DNA of 64,000 bases. Origin: Staphylococcus haemolyticus. GTDB taxonomy: Bacteria > Bacillota > Bacilli > Staphylococcales > Staphylococcaceae. Location: NCBI RefSeq assembly GCF_006094395.1, contig NZ_CP035291.1, positions 248,001 to 312,000 of the forward strand. The letters run 5' to 3'. The position numbers and the translations under genes were made by a program. Within the stretch, counting starts at the first letter, position 1. Each line of letters opens with the position of its first letter. Positions 1-8,031 of this stretch are shown piece after piece. Under the pieces are notes generated by a model, which was not told the origin of the DNA, did not search any database, and was given only the letters and a program-made list of their open reading frames with translations.

Positions 1-164
1 ACCTTCGTATATTGATGGATGCCTTATATGAACTTAATGATGGTAAAAATCTATCAGAACTCTCAGAACATAACAAAATACAGAAACTCGCTCTTAACGC
101 TTTCTTGAAGAAAATAAAAGGTACCTATATCGAAGAATTGTTGCACCAACACAAGTTACTATAA
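1..164 (+). CDS. C-terminal end of an unidentified protein (partial)
   Basis: The frame that starts at base 3 is open from the window edge to a TAA at 162-164 and gives about 53 residues. They are hydrophilic and predicted helical (LSELSEHNKIQKLALNAFLK in the middle, EELLHQHKLL at the end). A strong hairpin terminator follows 18 bases after the stop, which supports this being the true 3' end of a gene. I do not recognise the family; the start and most of the protein lie outside the window. Confidence 0.5.
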   Translation, partial: LRILMDALYELNDGKNLSELSEHNKIQKLALNAFLKKIKGTYIEELLHQHKLL

Positions 165-181
165 GTGTAGATAAAATTCAC

Positions 182-218
182 CCCCACATGACGAATTAGC
201 ATGTGGGGATATTTGTTT
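182..218. terminator. Bidirectional terminator
   Basis: Perfect 9-bp stem CCCCACATG (182-190) / CATGTGGGG (200-208) with a 9-base loop, followed by a T-rich stretch. It lies between the convergent partial gene on the left and the UvrA-like gene and could serve both. Confidence 0.75.
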
Positions 219-225
219 AGTTTAT

Positions 226-2484
226 TTATTGGCCAATATATCGTTTTAAATGTTTAGCGGTTATGGAATTGTCGATGTCAAAGATGCCTTCAGGTTCACC
301 CGCGTAAAGTAATTGGCCACCTTTATCTCCAGCATAAGGCCCAATATCAATTAACCAATCCGCCTGAGTCATCATCGTTAAATTATGTTCAATCAAGATA
401 ACCGTATTGCCTCTTTCAATAAGATGGTTAAAGCAATCGATTAGAATTGGCAAATCATCTTCATGTAGCCCAGTTGTTGGCTCATCAAAGATAAAGATCT
501 TATCGGTCACATCTTGTGTCAGGTAACGGCTTAGTTTCACACGTTGAATTTCACCACCTGAAAGGGTATCTAATGATTGTCCGAGAGTCATATAGTTTAA
601 TCCTGTATCCGCTAATGCTTGAAGCGGTCGTATAATACCTGGACTGTCGCTAAATTTCTCAATGGCTTCATCCACGGTTAATGCTAAAATATCCGCAATA
701 GAATAACCTTCTACTTTAGCTTCTAACACTTCTGGACGATATCTTGTACCACCACATAATTCACATATTTGTGAAAAGTCTGGCATAAATGCAAGTTCCG
801 TTTTTAAAACACCTTTACCATGACATTCCGGACAGGCACCTTCTGAATTATAGCTGAACATACTCTTCTTAAGACCAGTATGTTGACTAAAGAAACTACG
901 TACATCATCAAAGATATCTAAATAAGTAAGTAGATTAGAACGATTTGATGCATGGACAGGTTTCTGGTCAATAAAGATAGCCTCTTGTTCACGTTCAAAT
1001 CCTGCAGTGATGAGTGAACTTTTACCTGAACCTGCAACACCTGTAACAACAGTCATTGCATGCTTAGGTAGTTTAGTTGAGACATTTTGTAAGTTATTGC
1101 GACTAATATTAGCAATTTGAAGCATGTCTTTCGATTTACGTGGCGTTTTTTTAAGTTGATGCTGTCGGTTCAACGCTTGACCAGTACTTGTGTCGGAACT
1201 GAGTAATTCATTATAAGAGCCAGTAAATGTAATTTCACCACCATTTTTGCCTGCTAAAGGTCCTAAATCAATAATATGATCAGCGGTCTTTATAACATCT
1301 GGATCATGTTCTACAACGAGGACTGTGTTGCCCTTATCTTTTAAGGATTGAATGATATCGTTGATACGCTGAATATCCTCTGGATGTAGTCCGACACTTG
1401 GTTCATCAATAATATAGATTAAGTCGCTTAAAGGACTATTAAGGTGACGAATGAGTTTAATACGTTGTGACTCACCACCAGATAGTGAAGTTGTTTCTCG
1501 CGCTAGTGTTAAATAATTCAACCCAATATAACTTAATGCTTCTAGTTGTTTCTTAAGTGGCTCTATAATCACACGGGCTTTGTCTGATTTTATTTTTCTT
1601 AAAAAGGCTAACGCCTCATCAATTTGTAGGTTTGTGAATTCTGCAATATTTAAGCCATTGATTTTACAGCTTAATACAGTGTCATTAAGACGTTGACCAT
1701 GACAATCAGGACAATCATGTTTCGATACCACTCGGTCAATATCTTCTTTAAAACGTTTCTTTTCGAAATTATCATTAAGTAAAAATGAACGGCGGAATCG
1801 ATGAATTAATCCTTCAAATTTGGCAGTTCTAGGCCAATTTGACGGTGGATTCTTTAATTTAGTTGGTTCGGTGTATAAAAACGTATCCATTTCTTCATTC
1901 GTATAATCTTTTAATTTCTTATCATTATCAAATAAACCTGTATATAAATAACGTTTACCTCGCCAACTATCAGGTCTAAATGAAGGGAATTTAATTGCAT
2001 CCTCATTAAGTGATTTATCATAATCAAGCAATTCATTTAAATCAATATCTTCAACATAGCCTAGTCCTGAACATGTTTGACACATACCTTTAGGATTATT
2101 GAAAGAAAAGATATCTGAATAACCGACAAATGGTTCGCCAATACGTGACCATAGCAGTCGGACAGACGCGTAAATGTCAGAAATTGTACCTACAGTTGAA
2201 CGAGAGTTACCGCCAAGACGTTTCTGATTAATAATCATTGCGACAGGAAGATGCTTAATTTGATCGACGTCTGGTTTTTCATATTGTGTCAGTTGATGTT
2301 GCACATAACTTGAATATGTTTCATTTAACAATCTTTCAGATTCTGCAGCTACAGTATTGAAGACGAGGGAAGACTTCCCCGAGCCTGAACGACCTGTAAA
2401 TACTGTTAATTGATGCTTTGGAATCGTTACATTTATATTTTTTAAGTTATTTTGTTTGGCACCGATAATTTCTATATTAGTCAT
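226..2484 (-). CDS. Short UvrA-family ABC ATPase (drug-resistance type UvrA paralogue)
   Basis: 752 residues, against about 940 for housekeeping UvrA. Two ABC ATPase halves are visible: Walker A GRSGSGKSS at residues 31-39, signature LSGGESQRIKL, Walker B IYIIDEPSVGLHPED; then a second Walker A (GVAGSGKSS) with LSGGEIQRVKL and IFIFDEPTTGLHEDD. CxxC zinc-module pairs remain (CQTCSG, CPDCHG, CPECHG, CELCGG). The shortened form is typical of UvrA2/DrrC-like proteins, which are linked in other bacteria to tolerance of DNA-binding drugs and are not part of normal UvrABC repair. It lies 48 bp downstream of the acetyltransferase gene on the same strand, so co-transcription is likely. The exact substrate is not deducible. 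Confidence 0.88.
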   Translation of the reverse strand: MTNIEIIGAKQNNLKNINVTIPKHQLTVFTGRSGSGKSSLVFNTVAAESERLLNETYSSYVQHQLTQYEKPDVDQIKHLPVAMIINQKRLGGNSRSTVGTISDIYASVRLLWSRIGEPFVGYSDIFSFNNPKGMCQTCSGLGYVEDIDLNELLDYDKSLNEDAIKFPSFRPDSWRGKRYLYTGLFDNDKKLKDYTNEEMDTFLYTEPTKLKNPPSNWPRTAKFEGLIHRFRRSFLLNDNFEKKRFKEDIDRVVSKHDCPDCHGQRLNDTVLSCKINGLNIAEFTNLQIDEALAFLRKIKSDKARVIIEPLKKQLEALSYIGLNYLTLARETTSLSGGESQRIKLIRHLNSPLSDLIYIIDEPSVGLHPEDIQRINDIIQSLKDKGNTVLVVEHDPDVIKTADHIIDLGPLAGKNGGEITFTGSYNELLSSDTSTGQALNRQHQLKKTPRKSKDMLQIANISRNNLQNVSTKLPKHAMTVVTGVAGSGKSSLITAGFEREQEAIFIDQKPVHASNRSNLLTYLDIFDDVRSFFSQHTGLKKSMFSYNSEGACPECHGKGVLKTELAFMPDFSQICELCGGTRYRPEVLEAKVEGYSIADILALTVDEAIEKFSDSPGIIRPLQALADTGLNYMTLGQSLDTLSGGEIQRVKLSRYLTQDVTDKIFIFDEPTTGLHEDDLPILIDCFNHLIERGNTVILIEHNLTMMTQADWLIDIGPYAGDKGGQLLYAGEPEGIFDIDNSITAKHLKRYIGQ

Positions 2485-2532
2485 AATTACACCTCTTAAA
2501 CCTAGATTAACTCACATGTTGGTCATATTAAA

Positions 2533-3318
2533 TTATGCTTCGAGTGGTTTGATTTTAACATCAAGATTAAAGTATTCTTTTAAAATATTTCGGTAGTTAT
2601 CTGAAGTTACATCATATTTATTTTTACCATCCTGTTTACTTAGCGTTAGATGTTGTAAGGACATCGTAGCACGTCCGTATGATTGTGGTTGAGTAACGAT
2701 AAGTTGTTGTACAAAAATAGAATCTGGATGTTGTGAATTATATTGAATCATATCTTCAAAATCTTCTATTTGCTTAGGTTGGAAGCGAGCCTCGTAACGT
2801 GTGATCCAACTATCGTCTTCGAGTTTCTGAATGCTATAAGTTCCTTCATGCTCTGAAATTGCTCGGAATTCACCTGTAATATCTGTAACTGGATGAGTTG
2901 GATCTATATTTGTAATAGGTAAGGCCTGTAAAGGTAAGTCACCGAAGCCTACATCTGCAACATAATTTACATCATTAATTGGAACAACAAGTGACATGTG
3001 TGAACCTTCTGGACTGCGATTGCCATTAGGCTGTTCAACAGTCGCAGACATACGATATACGGTAAAGCCTTTTTCTTCAAGGTAAGTCCCAAAGAAATGA
3101 TTCATTTCGTAACAGAAACCACCTCGTTGCTGATTGATCAATTTATCATACAAATCATTAATTTCTACAGATATAGGTACGCCATTTTGGACATTGATAT
3201 TTTCAAAAGGAACCGTCAACATATAGCGTTTATTGTAATAATTGAGCGCTTCAAGTGAAGGTTCATTATATTTTGATGCATCTATATTTAAATAGTGTTC
3301 GATAGCTTGAATATCCAT
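2533..3318 (-). CDS. Arylamine N-acetyltransferase
   Basis: 261 residues, normal length for the NAT family, cytoplasmic. The catalytic triad is visible: Cys69 in RGGFCYEMN, His107 in GSHMSLVV, Asp122 in YVADVGFGD. The enzyme transfers acetyl from acetyl-CoA to aromatic amines, hydrazines or related xenobiotics; the natural substrate in staphylococci is not established. It precedes the UvrA-like gene, which suggests a two-gene unit for handling toxic aromatic or DNA-active compounds (inference). The ATG at 3318 follows an AGGAGACC ribosome site. Confidence 0.92.
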   Translation of the reverse strand: MDIQAIEHYLNIDASKYNEPSLEALNYYNKRYMLTVPFENINVQNGVPISVEINDLYDKLINQQRGGFCYEMNHFFGTYLEEKGFTVYRMSATVEQPNGNRSPEGSHMSLVVPINDVNYVADVGFGDLPLQALPITNIDPTHPVTDITGEFRAISEHEGTYSIQKLEDDSWITRYEARFQPKQIEDFEDMIQYNSQHPDSIFVQQLIVTQPQSYGRATMSLQHLTLSKQDGKNKYDVTSDNYRNILKEYFNLDVKIKPLEA

Positions 3319-3403
3319 AAGATGAGGTCTCCTTTGTTAAAAGCTTTTAGTAATCCATACCCTATAATGATGGAATGACGCATGTAAGAATAGAGACGAA
3401 AAA

Positions 3404-3447
3404 GGTTCTAAACACTTGATAGCAGTTGATGCCTCGTGTTTAGAACC
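3404..3447 (-). terminator. Terminator of the ABC exporter operon
   Basis: Perfect 12-bp inverted repeat (GGTTCTAAACAC 3404-3415 with its complement 3436-3447). Read on the minus strand it is followed by five T residues, 36 bases after the stop of the permease gene. Confidence 0.8.
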
Positions 3448-3482
3448 AGTATTAATATATTAAACTATGTTATGATTCAAAA

Positions 3483-4118
3483 TTACAGTTCTTGTTTGTT
3501 GAAAATGGCTATTGAAATGAAATAAGAAGCCACTAAACAAATCAAACCAAGTATTGCATATAGACTAATGAAAAGGATATCTGTAGGATTTGTTCCTAAA
3601 TCAGAGAATGAACCTGAACGTACAATGGCAGACATAATAACACCAAAGTAAGTAATAAAGAATAAAATAAGAACGATAACCGATGTTGAAATCATGATGA
3701 CATTTGAATTTTCAGGACCAAATTTAAATGTTAACGGGAACATGATAGCGTATGTGCCTGCAGCGCCAATACCTACTAAACCTGAAATAAGTGTTAACAT
3801 TAAATTCTGATGTATCGCTAATACTGCAATTAAACCAATAATTAATCCGATAAAGATGAGTATGCCATAAAATGCGAAATAGCTTTTAATATAAGCACTT
3901 CGATGTGTTGGCAATGTTGAAATATAATACATCCATTTAGAATCTTTTTCTCGCTTTAAGTTATCCGTCACTGGTGACAATAAGAAAATCATTGGTAAGA
4001 AACATGCCATTGCTGGATTTATAAAAGCGAATAAGAAACTTGCTACAATGGCTACAATTAAATATGTGATAAGTGACTTTTTAGATGCATAGAAACTACT
4101 TAAAATTAGACCTTTCAT
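3483..4118 (-). CDS. ABC-2 type transporter permease
   Basis: 211 residues with about six hydrophobic segments and few charged loops, resembling the ABC2_membrane_5 family (PmtB/D-like permeases). Its start codon overlaps the stop of the ATPase gene by one base (TAATG), so translation is probably coupled. With the ATPase it should form an exporter in the cytoplasmic membrane; the cargo is unknown. Related staphylococcal pairs export peptides such as phenol-soluble modulins, but nothing here proves that for this pair. Confidence 0.8.
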   Translation of the reverse strand: MKGLILSSFYASKKSLITYLIVAIVASFLFAFINPAMACFLPMIFLLSPVTDNLKREKDSKWMYYISTLPTHRSAYIKSYFAFYGILIFIGLIIGLIAVLAIHQNLMLTLISGLVGIGAAGTYAIMFPLTFKFGPENSNVIMISTSVIVLILFFITYFGVIMSAIVRSGSFSDLGTNPTDILFISLYAILGLICLVASYFISIAIFNKQEL

Positions 4119-4963
4119 TATTTATCACCTCTCATAATTAATTTTGTTGCGTCATCAATAGTGCTAAGTGGGTGAGCGTTCGTTACACTAGACCAATCCT
4201 TGATTAAGATTTGGCGTTGACCTTGTCTCACTCTTGATGCAATGATGATGTCTTGTGGAATGTCTAAATCAACATGCTCATCAACTTCGACAATACCATA
4301 TTGATTTAACAATTCTTCCTTGCTTTCTTGAAGTACAATTTCACCATCACGCATAAAGACTAATTTTGTAGCTAAATGTTCTATATCTTCGGAAATATGA
4401 GATGAAATGAGTATGTCATTCCCCTCAGAAATATAGTCTTCCAACATTTCAATGACTTCTTCACGTCCTGATACGTCCATACCAGCAGTTGCTTCGTCCA
4501 GTATGAGTAATTTTGTATCATGCGCTAGAGCCATGGCTAAGGCTGCTTTCATACGCATTCCTCTTGAGAACGTCTTAATTTGTGCGTTAGTTGGTAATTC
4601 GAAACGCTGAATGACTTCAAAGAAACGATCACTGTTCCATGTTTTGAAAATATTCGCAAAAACTTTATCCATATCTTTAATTTCGAGTTTATCAGGCACA
4701 CGTAAGTCATCAAATACAACGCCAATATGCTCTTTGTATGCATAATCCTTATCTGAGACAACTTGATCAAAAAATGAAATATCTCCAGAATCTTTAAAAC
4801 GGTTACCAACTAATGTATTAATCAATGTTGATTTACCTGAACCATTCTTACCAATTAAACCAATAACTTCGCCAGGTTGAAGTGTTAAAGAAATATCTTT
4901 CAAATAGAAATTCGATTTCTTATAAGACTTGTTGAGATGTTGCACTTGCAATAGATGTTCCAT
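4118..4963 (-). CDS. ABC transporter ATP-binding protein
   Basis: 281 residues. Walker A GLIGKNGSGKST near residue 36, Walker B LLILDEATAGMD, switch histidine in ILISSHISED. The signature is FSRGMRMK rather than LSGGQ, as is usual in the YtrB/PmtA-type exporter ATPases. It is the third gene of a minus-strand operon (XRE regulator, DUF3169, ATPase, permease) and powers the permease downstream. The XRE regulator at the head of the operon probably controls it. Confidence 0.88.
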   Translation of the reverse strand: MEHLLQVQHLNKSYKKSNFYLKDISLTLQPGEVIGLIGKNGSGKSTLINTLVGNRFKDSGDISFFDQVVSDKDYAYKEHIGVVFDDLRVPDKLEIKDMDKVFANIFKTWNSDRFFEVIQRFELPTNAQIKTFSRGMRMKAALAMALAHDTKLLILDEATAGMDVSGREEVIEMLEDYISEGNDILISSHISEDIEHLATKLVFMRDGEIVLQESKEELLNQYGIVEVDEHVDLDIPQDIIIASRVRQGQRQILIKDWSSVTNAHPLSTIDDATKLIMRGDK

Positions 4964-5053
4964 AGTAATCCTCTCTTTCTGTTGATTAGTATTAGATTTA
5001 ATTCAATTAAAGATTAGTTACTTTTATCATAATATAGATTAATTAATAAATAA

Positions 5054-5770
5054 CTAAGATTTGTAAAATTTACGTACTTTTAACATATAACCTAAGCTGT
5101 TGTATGCGAAAATAATGATTAAGAATAGTATCCCTAATGTTTGATTTGAGCCAGTATCAATAGAGAAGATACCTAAAAATATAATTGCGAACATTAATAG
5201 TGCTAAGTTTACTCCGTAATTTTTATACATACTTACTATAGCGATATGACGTTCACCTTCATCCAATAGTGCTAAGGTTTTTTCAGTATAATTTTTTTCT
5301 CCTATTTTAGGATAACGTGAATCGAAACGACGATTGAAAAAGCCTAGCATTATTGAAGGTATGATGGTCAACATATAAGGGATGATAGCGTACAATACAT
5401 CAATATTTGAACCATGGCCAAAGACGATTAATAAAAGCGCAACAAAACTTATAATTAATTGAATATATGCGATGATACTAGATTTATTGAAGTTTAAGTT
5501 GGATTTCTTTTCGAATAAATCAGCATCATCATCTTCAATCGAATTGAGACTTTGATTTTTAAATTTAAGCGCATCTTTTTGAACTTTCCACAAATAAAAT
5601 GTAAGACCAATGATAATTAGCGATGCAATGATACAAGTGATTAACCCAAAATGGATATGTGCAAAATTAACATTTGATAGAAAAGTATTAATACTTCCCA
5701 TTGAAGAACCCACAAAACCACCAATAATGCCACCAAGTACAAGTAATAGAAGATAGCGTTTTACTTTCAT
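5054..5770 (-). CDS. DUF3169 family membrane protein
   Basis: 238 residues with six or so hydrophobic helices: an N-terminal pair separated by a short loop, a charged stretch around residues 70-95 (IEDDDADLFEKK), then two further pairs. This fits the DUF3169 family, which in Firmicutes sits between an XRE regulator and an ABC-2 exporter. The start ATG overlaps the regulator stop by four bases (5767-5770). The family has no demonstrated function; the position suggests a sensor or accessory subunit of the exporter. Confidence 0.8.
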   Translation of the reverse strand: MKVKRYLLLLVLGGIIGGFVGSSMGSINTFLSNVNFAHIHFGLITCIIASLIIIGLTFYLWKVQKDALKFKNQSLNSIEDDDADLFEKKSNLNFNKSSIIAYIQLIISFVALLLIVFGHGSNIDVLYAIIPYMLTIIPSIMLGFFNRRFDSRYPKIGEKNYTEKTLALLDEGERHIAIVSMYKNYGVNLALLMFAIIFLGIFSIDTGSNQTLGILFLIIIFAYNSLGYMLKVRKFYKS

Positions 5771-5970
5771 AAATCTCCCTCCTCAAATATAAAGACATTT
5801 TCAACTGGTTCATTGAATATACGCGCAATTTTAACGGCTGTTAAAATGGACGGCATAAAATCATTCCGTTCAATCAAAGAAACTGTTTGCCGTGAGATAC
5901 CGGCTTGTTTAGCGAGTTGTGTTTGATTGAAGCCATCGCGAGCACGTAATTCTTTAAGACGATTTCGCAA
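5767..5970 (-). CDS. Small XRE-family transcriptional regulator
   Basis: 67 residues consisting almost only of a helix-turn-helix (NQTQLAKQAGISRQTVSLIE at residues 15-34) followed by a family-typical NVFIFEEG end. The start is TTG, chosen because AAGGAG lies 10 bases upstream and no ATG is available. It heads the DUF3169/ABC exporter operon and is likely its local regulator, acting on the inverted repeat about 46-65 bases upstream. It lacks an effector domain, so the signal may come through the DUF3169 protein (inference). Confidence 0.88.
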   Translation of the reverse strand: MRNRLKELRARDGFNQTQLAKQAGISRQTVSLIERNDFMPSILTAVKIARIFNEPVENVFIFEEGDL

Positions 5971-6015
5971 TATTTATCAACTCCTTGGCTATTACGTTAC
6001 ATTATCTTTGTCATT

Positions 6016-6035
6016 TTGACAAGTATATTAGTCAA
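6016..6035. promoter_or_regulatory. Candidate operator of the XRE/DUF3169/ABC operon
   Basis: Inverted repeat TTGAC-N10-GTCAA in the 100-bp leader of the XRE gene, flanked by further GTCAA/TTGTC half sites (6009-6012, 6051-6055). Minus-strand TTGACA/TTGACT-like -35 elements overlap it. It is a plausible autoregulatory site; binding is inferred. Confidence 0.4.
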
Positions 6036-6072
6036 AAAGACCTTTATTTTTGTCAAAGTAGTTATAAAAAGT

Positions 6073-6110
6073 AGCCTTCGGGTTGTCTGAAGTTAGACAT
6101 CCAGAAGGCT
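6073..6110 (-). terminator. Terminator of the Rrf2 gene
   Basis: Stem AGCCTTC (6073-6079) / GAAGGCT (6104-6110) with a second internal stem (TGTCT/AGACA). On the minus strand it is followed by ACTTTTTATA, just after the stop of the Rrf2 gene. Confidence 0.7.
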
Positions 6111-6114
6111 TGAA

Positions 6115-6597
6115 TTACAGTGTTTTGCTATTTGTTAAGGCCCATTGGTTTAAATCATTTAGACGATATTTTGTGACGATGTTTTGATTGACTTCATCTA
6201 GCGTAATAGAATTTAATGTTGAAATTAGAGTAGCTTCAATTTTATTTAAAGCATTACTAACTACGCACATTTCTGCTCTTTGACCTTCCTTTTCACCTAA
6301 GAAGGGCTTCAATAATTGCTGACTAGAAAAGATCGCGTCTCGACCTTCAATTGCTAGAAAAACATCATAAAATGTGATTTGATTTAAAGGCTTATTTAAA
6401 GAAAAGCCACCATTTTTGCCCGTAGAAGAATTAACGAGACCTTCTTTAACAAGAGCTTTAATAATCTTCTTTAAATAAGAATCTGAAACATTTAAACGAT
6501 CACTTAAAGCAGTAGAGGTCATCACGCTATGTTCTGATAGTAGATTCAGCATTAAGAGAACATAGACGGCTTGTTCCCATCCTATAGATAATTTCAT
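6115..6597 (-). CDS. Rrf2-family transcriptional regulator
   Basis: 160 residues with an N-terminal winged helix (LSDRLNVSDSYLKKIIKALV) and the Rrf2 wing GLVNSSTGKNGGFSL. Only one cysteine is present (in AEMCVVSN), so the three-Cys Fe-S site of IscR/NsrR types is missing and it probably senses something else. It is divergent from the EamA transporter gene, and an 11-bp perfect inverted repeat lies at that transporter's promoter. It is probably the local repressor of the transporter. Confidence 0.85.
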   Translation of the reverse strand: MKLSIGWEQAVYVLLMLNLLSEHSVMTSTALSDRLNVSDSYLKKIIKALVKEGLVNSSTGKNGGFSLNKPLNQITFYDVFLAIEGRDAIFSSQQLLKPFLGEKEGQRAEMCVVSNALNKIEATLISTLNSITLDEVNQNIVTKYRLNDLNQWALTNSKTL

Positions 6598-6664
6598 AAC
6601 AGTCCTCCAATGATAAACGTTTCTTTTATTATAAAATATAATATAAATTTTTTATATATTAGGA

Positions 6665-6692
6665 TTGAAAAATAGAAAGGGTGCATTATAAT
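6665..6692 (+). promoter_or_regulatory. Sigma-A promoter of the EamA transporter
   Basis: TTGAAA (6665-6670), 16-base spacer, TATAAT (6687-6692). The predicted start of transcription falls at the left arm of the operator that follows. Confidence 0.6.
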
Positions 6693-6696
6693 ACTA

Positions 6697-6730
6697 ATTA
6701 AAGATAAAGAATATCTTAATTATCTTTAAT
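6697..6730. promoter_or_regulatory. Candidate Rrf2 operator
   Basis: Perfect 11-bp inverted repeat ATTAAAGATAA (6697-6707) / TTATCTTTAAT (6720-6730), spacer 12 bases. It begins four bases after the -10 box and ends 22 bases before the transporter start codon, a position suited to repression. Confidence 0.6.
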
Positions 6731-6752
6731 ATATGACCTGGAGATGACATCT

Positions 6753-7673
6753 ATGAATTTACATCAACGTTCGTACTTATATTTCTATATATGTATCATT
6801 TTGACGACCATATGTATGGGCTCTTCTTTTCCAACTGGGAAGTACCTCATCTCAATTGAACACGTGCCACCTATGTTACTAGGCGGATGGCGTTTTACCA
6901 TCGCGGGATTCATTATCTTATTGGTTTTATTTTTGAAAAGGGGCGTTAAATATGTATTACCATCAATTGATCATAATAGTTATAAAGGCTTTATATTTGT
7001 CGCTACAATCGGTTTATTACAAACGGCTGGAACAATGGGATTATTAAATATAGCAATGTCATTGGGTGTATCCTCTTCAATGTCTGCCGTTTTACTGTTT
7101 ACCAATCCATTATGGTTAGCTGTTCTTGCGCATTTTATACTGAAAGAGCGTTTAACAATGATTAAAGTGGTTGCACTCGTGATTGGTGTGATTGGGGTTA
7201 CGATATGTCTAGGGTTAGACCGTTCATTGCTAGGGTGGGGCGCGTGTGTCGCATTACTTGGTTCACTATGTTGGTCATGTAATACTGTCGTGACTAAGCA
7301 ATTTAAGTTTGATAAAGGCGCCTGGGTATTAACGGGATGGCAGCTATTATTTGGTGGCATCATCATGTTCTTGATTAGCCAATTGTTAGGAGAGCGCTAT
7401 CACATTGGACAATTGAATGGTTGGGGATGGGTATGGTTTTGGTGGCTTGTGTTTCCTGCGTCTATTGGATCATTTGGATTATGGTTTAGCAGTTTAAATT
7501 TACGAGGTGCTACGATTTCGAGCAGTTTTCTATTTTTAGTGCCCTTATTTTCAACCATTTTTTCAATTATAGGGTTAGGTGAACCTTTCACATTGCACAT
7601 TATGATAGGCGGATTATGTGTTGTGGTCGCATTGATTGCAATTAATTATTCACCACATCACTTAAGTAATTAA
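6753..7673 (+). CDS. EamA/DMT family transporter
   Basis: About 306 residues, ten hydrophobic segments in two EamA halves (first half residues 10-150, second 155-300), the usual size for the drug/metabolite transporter superfamily. It should export or exchange a small metabolite or drug across the membrane. I chose ATG 6753 over ATG 6744 because the ribosome site CTGGAG touches 6744 directly but lies 9 bases before 6753. Controlled probably by the divergent Rrf2 regulator. Substrate unknown. Confidence 0.88.
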   Translation: MNLHQRSYLYFYICIILTTICMGSSFPTGKYLISIEHVPPMLLGGWRFTIAGFIILLVLFLKRGVKYVLPSIDHNSYKGFIFVATIGLLQTAGTMGLLNIAMSLGVSSSMSAVLLFTNPLWLAVLAHFILKERLTMIKVVALVIGVIGVTICLGLDRSLLGWGACVALLGSLCWSCNTVVTKQFKFDKGAWVLTGWQLLFGGIIMFLISQLLGERYHIGQLNGWGWVWFWWLVFPASIGSFGLWFSSLNLRGATISSSFLFLVPLFSTIFSIIGLGEPFTLHIMIGGLCVVVALIAINYSPHHLSN

Positions 7674-7783
7674 GGTATTAAATGTTTGGAAAATCGAATG
7701 ATCGCACTAAATAGTTCTAGGATAATATTAATTATGAGTTCCCAAAGTGGTTGTTTGGATTTATCTTTTTTAGATTCAGACAT
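7670..7783 (-). CDS. Small amphipathic peptide, 37 residues
   Basis: ATG at 7783 with AGGAG seven bases upstream. The peptide has a hydrophilic basic start (MSESKKDKSKQP) and a hydrophobic, probably amphipathic helix (LWELIINIILELFSAIIR). Its stop overlaps the end of the EamA gene on the opposite strand by four bases. The layout recalls small membrane-active staphylococcal peptides, but I recognise no family. The good ribosome site is the main support for it being a gene. Confidence 0.5.
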   Translation of the reverse strand: MSESKKDKSKQPLWELIINIILELFSAIIRFSKHLIP

Positions 7784-7959
7784 CGTATCACTCCTATGCT
7801 AGTTAGATTAACATAGTGACATTTTGATTGAAAATGTTGCATATATGGAATGGTTTTCGAAATACTTCATACTTGAAATTGTCTTAATTTTAATACAATG
7901 AAAATATATGAAAACTTGCGAACACTGACTTAAGAAAATAAAAAATCTGAACAAATCTC

Positions 7960-7988
7960 TTCACATGGTATCTAATTTTTTGTAATAT
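7960..7988 (+). promoter_or_regulatory. Promoter of the MFS gene at 8032
   Basis: TTCACA (7960-7965), 17-base spacer, TAATAT (7983-7988), ending 43 bases before the start codon. Confidence 0.45.
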
Positions 7989-8031
7989 AGCACTCGTATT
8001 ATTTTTGAGAGCAACAAAAAAGGAGGTAGCA

